Below, in pieces: positions 58,835-64,000 of a stretch of DNA of 64,000 nt (position 1 is the first letter of the stretch; the number at the start of each line of letters is the position of its first letter). Both the position numbers and the translations under genes were made by a program. Below the pieces are notes generated by a model that worked only from the letters and a program-made list of their open reading frames with translations, made no database searches and had not been told where the DNA came from. The stretch spans positions 1-64,000 of the forward strand of contig NZ_JBMSDZ010000009.1 in NCBI RefSeq assembly GCF_049445995.1, written 5' to 3'. This stretch comes from Dyella_A sp049445995 (GTDB lineage: Bacteria; Pseudomonadota; Gammaproteobacteria; Xanthomonadales; Rhodanobacteraceae).

Positions 58835-60814
58835 TCATTGGACCACGCGCGGCAGGTGAAAATCCCGCACCGCGCGTCGAAAGGCCCGCAGCGATTCACG
58901 GGACGGTTCGGTTTCGCCGTAACGCAGCTGCAGGTACTGCTCCATCAGCCGCAACAACGTGTCGCGCTGCCCGGGCAGGGCACGTGCGGCGCGCTGCAGG
59001 TAGTGCCGTGGCCCTTCGCCGCGCCGCCGCACCACCCCCGCCTTGCCGAGCCGGCGTTCCAGTCGTCGCAGGCCGGCCAGTGCCGGGTCGACGCGCACCC
59101 GCCGCGCCATCGCCCAGGCCAGGCCGATCGAGGCGAACAGCACGCTGCCCAGCACCAGCAGCAGGGTCAGCATCTGCGTATCGGTCTGTTGCACGCCGAA
59201 CGGCGTGAGCAGGCCGCGCTGGCGCAGCGCATCGAAACCGATAACGCCCTTGTCCCACCAGCGGTTGACGATGTCCCAGCGATTGCGCAGGCCCTGCAGC
59301 CAGGCGTCCTGGTACCAGGGGCGATCGCTTCCGCCGGCCGCCGCCGCGGCGCCGAGGCTGACCCGCTCGGGCCGCACGGCCGCGGTGGGGTCCACGCGCA
59401 CCCAGCCGCGCCCGGCCATCCACACTTCGCTCCAGGCGTGCGCGTCGGACTGGCGCACCAGCAGGTAGTTGCCGAACCTGTTCCAGAAGCCGCCCTGGTA
59501 ACCGGTGACCACACGCGCCGGCACGCCGGCTGCGCGCATCAGCACGGTGAAGGCCGAGGCGTAGTGCTCGCAGAAGCCTTCGCGCGTGGCGAACAGGAAA
59601 TCGTCCATGGCGTCGCGGCCCAGTGGCGCCGGCGTCAGCGTGTAGCTGAAGCCGCCGTCGTGGAACAGATCCAGCGCGGCGCGCACGATGGCGGCGGTGT
59701 CGTCGCCGTGGCGCGCGCGCCACTGCCGGCCCAGCGCGAGGGTGCGGGGGTTGAAGCCCGCCGGCAGTTGCAGCGACGCGCGGTGGTTGCGCTCCAGCGT
59801 GGGCTGCAGCCGATAGCGCAGCGCGGAGGTGAGGTGGTAGGTGAGCGTGTCGTTGACCGGCCGCGCGCGCATCAGCGTGCGTTCGCGCCGCAGCTCGGCG
59901 CCATCCACGGTTTGCAGCGGCACGTCGAGTGCGGGCAGCACGCGCTGGCCGGTGGGCAGCAGGGTCACGGTGTAGCCGATGGAATCGGCCGGCTCCATCG
60001 GCTCGGCCGGGCGGTGGGCGATGTCCACGGCGTGCCAGCTGCTGCCGTCGTAGTTCCACATCACGTAGGCGCGGAAATACAGCGACGCACGTGGCGGCAT
60101 CGGGCCATCGAAGGCGACGCGCATGGCCGGGCTGTCGTCGATCAGCAGCTCGGTCATCGCACCGGGCGACATCTCGCTGCTCAGGCCGGTGCGCGCTTCG
60201 TCCCGCGGCGGCGCACCCCACAGCGGCGAGCTCAGCCGCGGCACCAGCACAAAGGCGAACAGGGTCAGCGGCAGCGAGGCGGTCAGCAGCACCAGGCCCG
60301 GCAGCAGCTGGCGCGGCAGACTGGCCGGCACGCGCGCCGGTTCCAGCGCGCGCAGTGCGGCAAAGGCCGGCAGCAGGCCGATCGCCACGCCGATCGTGAT
60401 GAGCAGGCTCTGGTCGAACAGCAGCGCCGCCATCAGCGCGAAGCAGGCGAACGCGATGCCGACCCGCGCGTCGCGCGGCGTCTCGCTTTCCAGCAGCTTG
60501 AGCACCAGCAGGCCCACCGCCAGCGCCGAGCCGGGCGCGCGGCCGAACACCGTGCCGTAGGTGGTCAGGATCGCCAGCGTGAGCAGGGCGATCAGCGGCA
60601 GCTTGAGCCACGCGGCCGCCTTGCCCGGTTGCCGCCGACGCTGCCACCAGCGCAATGCCAGCACACCGCCGAGGCCGCCGCTGAGCCACCACGGCAGATG
60701 CGGCGCGTGCAGCGTCAGCACGCCGAGCATGGTGAGCGCCAGGAAGTCGAAGCTGCGCCGCTCGATCGGCGCCGGCGCCTCGGATCGGCGCAGCAGTCGC
60801 GCCAGCCAGTTCAC
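58835..60814 (-). CDS. DUF3488/transglutaminase-like membrane protein
   Basis: 659 residues (GTG start). N-terminal five to six membrane helices (about 20-190; DUF3488), a periplasmic transglutaminase core with catalytic Cys in EGFCEHYASAF (near 414), His in DAHAWSEVW (near 459) and Asp in VRVDPTAAV (near 474), one further helix near 560 and a C-terminal DUF4129 domain. Encoded with the DUF58 and MoxR genes (4-base overlap), the standard partner set; peptide or protein crosslinking in the envelope is possible but unproven. Confidence 0.92.
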   Translation of the reverse strand: MNWLARLLRRSEAPAPIERRSFDFLALTMLGVLTLHAPHLPWWLSGGLGGVLALRWWQRRRQPGKAAAWLKLPLIALLTLAILTTYGTVFGRAPGSALAVGLLVLKLLESETPRDARVGIAFACFALMAALLFDQSLLITIGVAIGLLPAFAALRALEPARVPASLPRQLLPGLVLLTASLPLTLFAFVLVPRLSSPLWGAPPRDEARTGLSSEMSPGAMTELLIDDSPAMRVAFDGPMPPRASLYFRAYVMWNYDGSSWHAVDIAHRPAEPMEPADSIGYTVTLLPTGQRVLPALDVPLQTVDGAELRRERTLMRARPVNDTLTYHLTSALRYRLQPTLERNHRASLQLPAGFNPRTLALGRQWRARHGDDTAAIVRAALDLFHDGGFSYTLTPAPLGRDAMDDFLFATREGFCEHYASAFTVLMRAAGVPARVVTGYQGGFWNRFGNYLLVRQSDAHAWSEVWMAGRGWVRVDPTAAVRPERVSLGAAAAAGGSDRPWYQDAWLQGLRNRWDIVNRWWDKGVIGFDALRQRGLLTPFGVQQTDTQMLTLLLVLGSVLFASIGLAWAMARRVRVDPALAGLRRLERRLGKAGVVRRRGEGPRHYLQRAARALPGQRDTLLRLMEQYLQLRYGETEPSRESLRAFRRAVRDFHLPRVVQ

Positions 60815-61763
60815 GGCAACAGCGCCAGCGCGCTCATGCAGCGTGCGTAGTGGTCGGCGCCGCTGCCCGCGGCGATCTCCTGGGTGGGCAGCCACAGGCT
60901 GTAGCGACGGCGCTGGGCGTGCGCCTCGCCGACCCAGCGGGCGAGGCGTGCGATGCGCGATTCGCTGTCGAGATGGCCGAGTTGGCGCCAGTCCAGCCGC
61001 CACTCCTCGTGCGACTGCGGTTGCTCGAAGTCCTTCACCAGCAGGCCCTCGTGGCGCGCGCTGGCCTTCCACGCCACGTGCCGCTGCGGATCGCCCACGC
61101 GGTAGTCGCGCAGGGCGGCGAGGTCGTCGCCACGGTGCAGGCGGCGGCGGGCGGGATCCTCGTCCGGCGCCTGCGGGGCGGGGCCGCGCGCTTCCGGACG
61201 CGGCCACACCAGCACCGACTGCTCCGGATACAGCCAGCTCCACGCGCGGAACATGCCCAGCGGCCAGGTGCTCCACACGCGCAGGCGCGGCAGCGGCTGC
61301 CAGCCGCGGAATTCGGTGGCGACGGAGAACGCCACCTCGGCCTCGCCGGTCGCGCCGATGGCGAAGGCCTGGGTGGCGTCATCCAGATCCACCCGCACCG
61401 ATTCGCGCGCACGGGCCGCCCGGAACGTGAGGTGCAGGTCGATCGGCTGGCCGGCAGTGGCATGGCCGGCGCGGATGTGCGCGAGCGTGACGCCGTCGAG
61501 CACGCGAAAGGCCAGCAGCATGGAGCTCATGCTGGCCGCGCCGAGCAGGCAGGTGAGCAGCAGGGCGGCGTTGTTGGTGTAGTTGAGCGAGCCGACCAGC
61601 ATCACCAGCAGCAGCACGCCGAAGCCCAGGCCGAAGCCGGTCGGCACGATGTAGATGCGACGGCGGTGCAGTTCGATCGGCAGCGGCTCGGGGCGGCGGT
61701 AGCGGGTCAGCGCCGGCAGGCGTCGTTCGGCCCAGCGCTGCAGAGCGTGCAGCGGAGCGGGCA

Positions 61764-61764
<1 letters not shown>
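60811..61764 (-). CDS. DUF58 domain-containing protein
   Basis: 317 residues. Two N-terminal membrane helices (YIVPTGFGLGFGVLLLVMLV and NNAALLLTCLLGAASMSSML) and the DUF58 signature RRRLHRGDDLAALRDYRVGD then RHVAWKASARHEGLLVKDFE. Belongs to MoxR-linked chaperone-like systems, with a von Willebrand-like fold. Overlaps both neighbours by 1-4 bases. Confidence 0.93.
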
Positions 61765-62702
<938 letters not shown>

Positions 62703-62743
62703 GTGGTCAGGCAGTTCCCTGGTGGCGCACCGGAGCGCGATGC

Positions 62744-64000
62744 ATGCGTGATCGATCCAGTGTAGTCGCGCCCGTCGCGCGCTGGCGAGCCGCGTTCCTG
62801 GGGGCGTTTGTCGCACTGCTGCTGGTGAAGATCGCACTCGCCGCGACGCTCGCGCCTTTCAGCGACGAGGCGTTCTACTGGCAGGAGAGCCGGCACCTCG
62901 CCTGGGGCTACAGCGACCTGCCGCCGCTGACCGCATGGTTGATCCGCCTCGGCGAAACCGTGGCGGGGCACGGCCTGCTCGGCATGCGCTGGCCGTTCCT
63001 GCTGCTGGGCGCGGCGTTGCCGTGGATCGTGGTGCGCTTCGCCCGCGAGGGGTTCGATGCGCGTATCGGCTGGCAGGCCGGCCTGCTGTGCCTGGCGCTG
63101 CCGCTGGCCGGCACGCTTGGGGTGCTTGCCGTGCCGGACGTGCCGCTGACGGTGGCGATCATGCTGGCCGTGCTCGCGCTGCAGCGGGTGGCCGAAGCGA
63201 ACCGCATGCGTGACTGGCTGCTGCTCGGCGGCGCGCTCGCGCTGGCGTGGATGGCGCACTACCGCGCGGCGATGCCGATGCTGGCCGGGCTGGGGTTTTT
63301 CGTCTTTGCACCGCGCGGCCGTGCGCTGTGGCGACGTCGTGGCCTGTGGCTGGCATTGGCGGTGGCGTCGCTCGGCCTGATCCCGCTGCTGGTGTCCAAC
63401 TGGCAGCAGCGTGGTGTCGGCATCGCCTTCCAACTGGTCGACCGCAATCCCTGGCGGTTCCACGCCGATGCGCTGGCGCAGCCGCTGGAACAGGCGCTGG
63501 CCTGCACGCCGTTGCTGTACGCGCTGCTGCTGTGGGCGGCGTGGCAGGCGTGGCGGCGGCGCCAAGACGCGCCATGGGACGTGATCGCCTTCGTGGCGGT
63601 GGGCTTTCTCGGGCTGTATTTCGTGCTGGGCCTGTTTGCCGACGACCTGCGCTTTCGCGCGCACTGGCCGCTGCCGGGCTATCTGCCGCTGCTCGCCGTA
63701 TTGCCTGCGTTGCTGTGGGCCGGGCAGGGCACCCGCGCCGGCCGCCGCTGGCTGATCGCGGCACTGGGCCTGGCGGTTGCCGGACAGGTGCTGGGGCTGA
63801 CCTACCTCGCCGCGGCCGCCACGCCGGGCGGGGCGACCCGCCTGGCCGGGTTGAAGGCGTTTCCGTATGCCTTCGTCGGATGGCGCGAGGCAGCGGCACG
63901 GGCATCGTCGCTGCGGACCGGCGGCGCCGTACTGGTGGCGGACAACTTCGTGCTCGCGGCCGAACTGGATTTCGCGCTCGACGGCGATCGTCCGGGCGAC
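62744..64000 (+). CDS. GT39-type glycosyltransferase, truncated by window edge
   Basis: At least 419 residues, no stop before the window end. N-terminal MRDRSSVVAPVARWRAAFLG then a membrane helix and FSDEAFYWQESRHLAWGYSD with LPPLTAWLIRLGE, the PMT/ArnT-like luminal loop with the catalytic Asp-Glu pair, followed by many membrane helices. It would transfer a sugar from a polyprenyl-phosphate donor on the periplasmic side, commonly to lipid A or other envelope glycans. The start is 41 bases from the divergent moxR gene. Confidence 0.88.
   Translation, partial: MRDRSSVVAPVARWRAAFLGAFVALLLVKIALAATLAPFSDEAFYWQESRHLAWGYSDLPPLTAWLIRLGETVAGHGLLGMRWPFLLLGAALPWIVVRFAREGFDARIGWQAGLLCLALPLAGTLGVLAVPDVPLTVAIMLAVLALQRVAEANRMRDWLLLGGALALAWMAHYRAAMPMLAGLGFFVFAPRGRALWRRRGLWLALAVASLGLIPLLVSNWQQRGVGIAFQLVDRNPWRFHADALAQPLEQALACTPLLYALLLWAAWQAWRRRQDAPWDVIAFVAVGFLGLYFVLGLFADDLRFRAHWPLPGYLPLLAVLPALLWAGQGTRAGRRWLIAALGLAVAGQVLGLTYLAAAATPGGATRLAGLKAFPYAFVGWREAAARASSLRTGGAVLVADNFVLAAELDFALDGDRPGD

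Overview
The window is high-GC chromosomal DNA that reads as a gammaproteobacterium of the order Xanthomonadales, most likely Rhodanobacteraceae (Rhodanobacter/Dyella/Frateuria-like). Reasons: the folC-SPOR-cvpA-purF and ffs-dnaX-ybaB-recR blocks, a Kdo kinase (KdkA) beside lipopolysaccharide glycosyltransferase-type genes, a methionine synthase split into two genes under an ArsR-methyltransferase regulator, a very large NAD-glutamate dehydrogenase, and several families of intergenic palindromic (REP-like) repeats. The genus is an inference from gene content, not from a marker-gene comparison.

Layout. 0.3-2.6 kb: a DUF2238 membrane protein, a degenerate EAL-domain protein, tRNA-Val(CAC) and a LAB_N protein. 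2.6-7.7 kb: metH (C-terminal part), metH (homocysteine-binding part) and a SahR-type regulator on the minus strand. 7.9-13.6 kb: an acyl-CoA dehydrogenase, then a convergent RND efflux pump operon. 14.2-23 kb: NAD-glutamate dehydrogenase, NAD kinase, a cN-I type 5'-nucleotidase, an aldo/keto reductase and an EamA transporter. 23.1-28.3 kb: a TonB-dependent receptor and an autotransporter. 28.3-29.1 kb: a scar of broken genes (cupin, TPR protein, an unknown). 29.2-33.8 kb: folC, SPOR protein, cvpA, purF. 33.8-35.1 kb: a VOC protein and a DUF455 ferritin-like protein.

35.29-46.28 kb is an 11-kb integrated element in the 3' half of tRNA-Pro(CGG), bounded by 49-bp direct repeats. It carries a tyrosine integrase, an unknown low-GC cargo gene, an AlpA-like DNA-binding protein, a zinc-ribbon primase-like protein, a RepA-like ATPase with clustered repeats in its 3' end, and a complete head and packaging module (HK97 capsid, protease, portal, HNH nuclease, small and large terminase, connector). 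It has no tail, lysis or phage-type repressor gene. This is the architecture of a capsid-forming phage-inducible chromosomal island (cf-PICI), a phage satellite that makes its own heads and borrows tails. The last gene, a head-tail adaptor, is broken by nine tandem 8-bp units with an invariant CGT core, geometrically like MetJ met-boxes. This element and its repeat array are the most interesting part of the window.

46.5-64 kb: hisS, a GIY-YIG protein beside a REP palindrome, an unusually long MIO-type aromatic amino acid ammonia-lyase, DUF6165, a GT9 glycosyltransferase, kdkA, an MBL-fold hydrolase, tRNA-Ser(GGA), 4.5S RNA, dnaX, ybaB, recR, GNAT, HIT, Slp lipoprotein, a moxR-DUF58-transglutaminase operon, and the start of a GT39 glycosyltransferase that runs off the window.

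No rRNA genes, CRISPR arrays or insertion sequences with recognisable transposases were seen.
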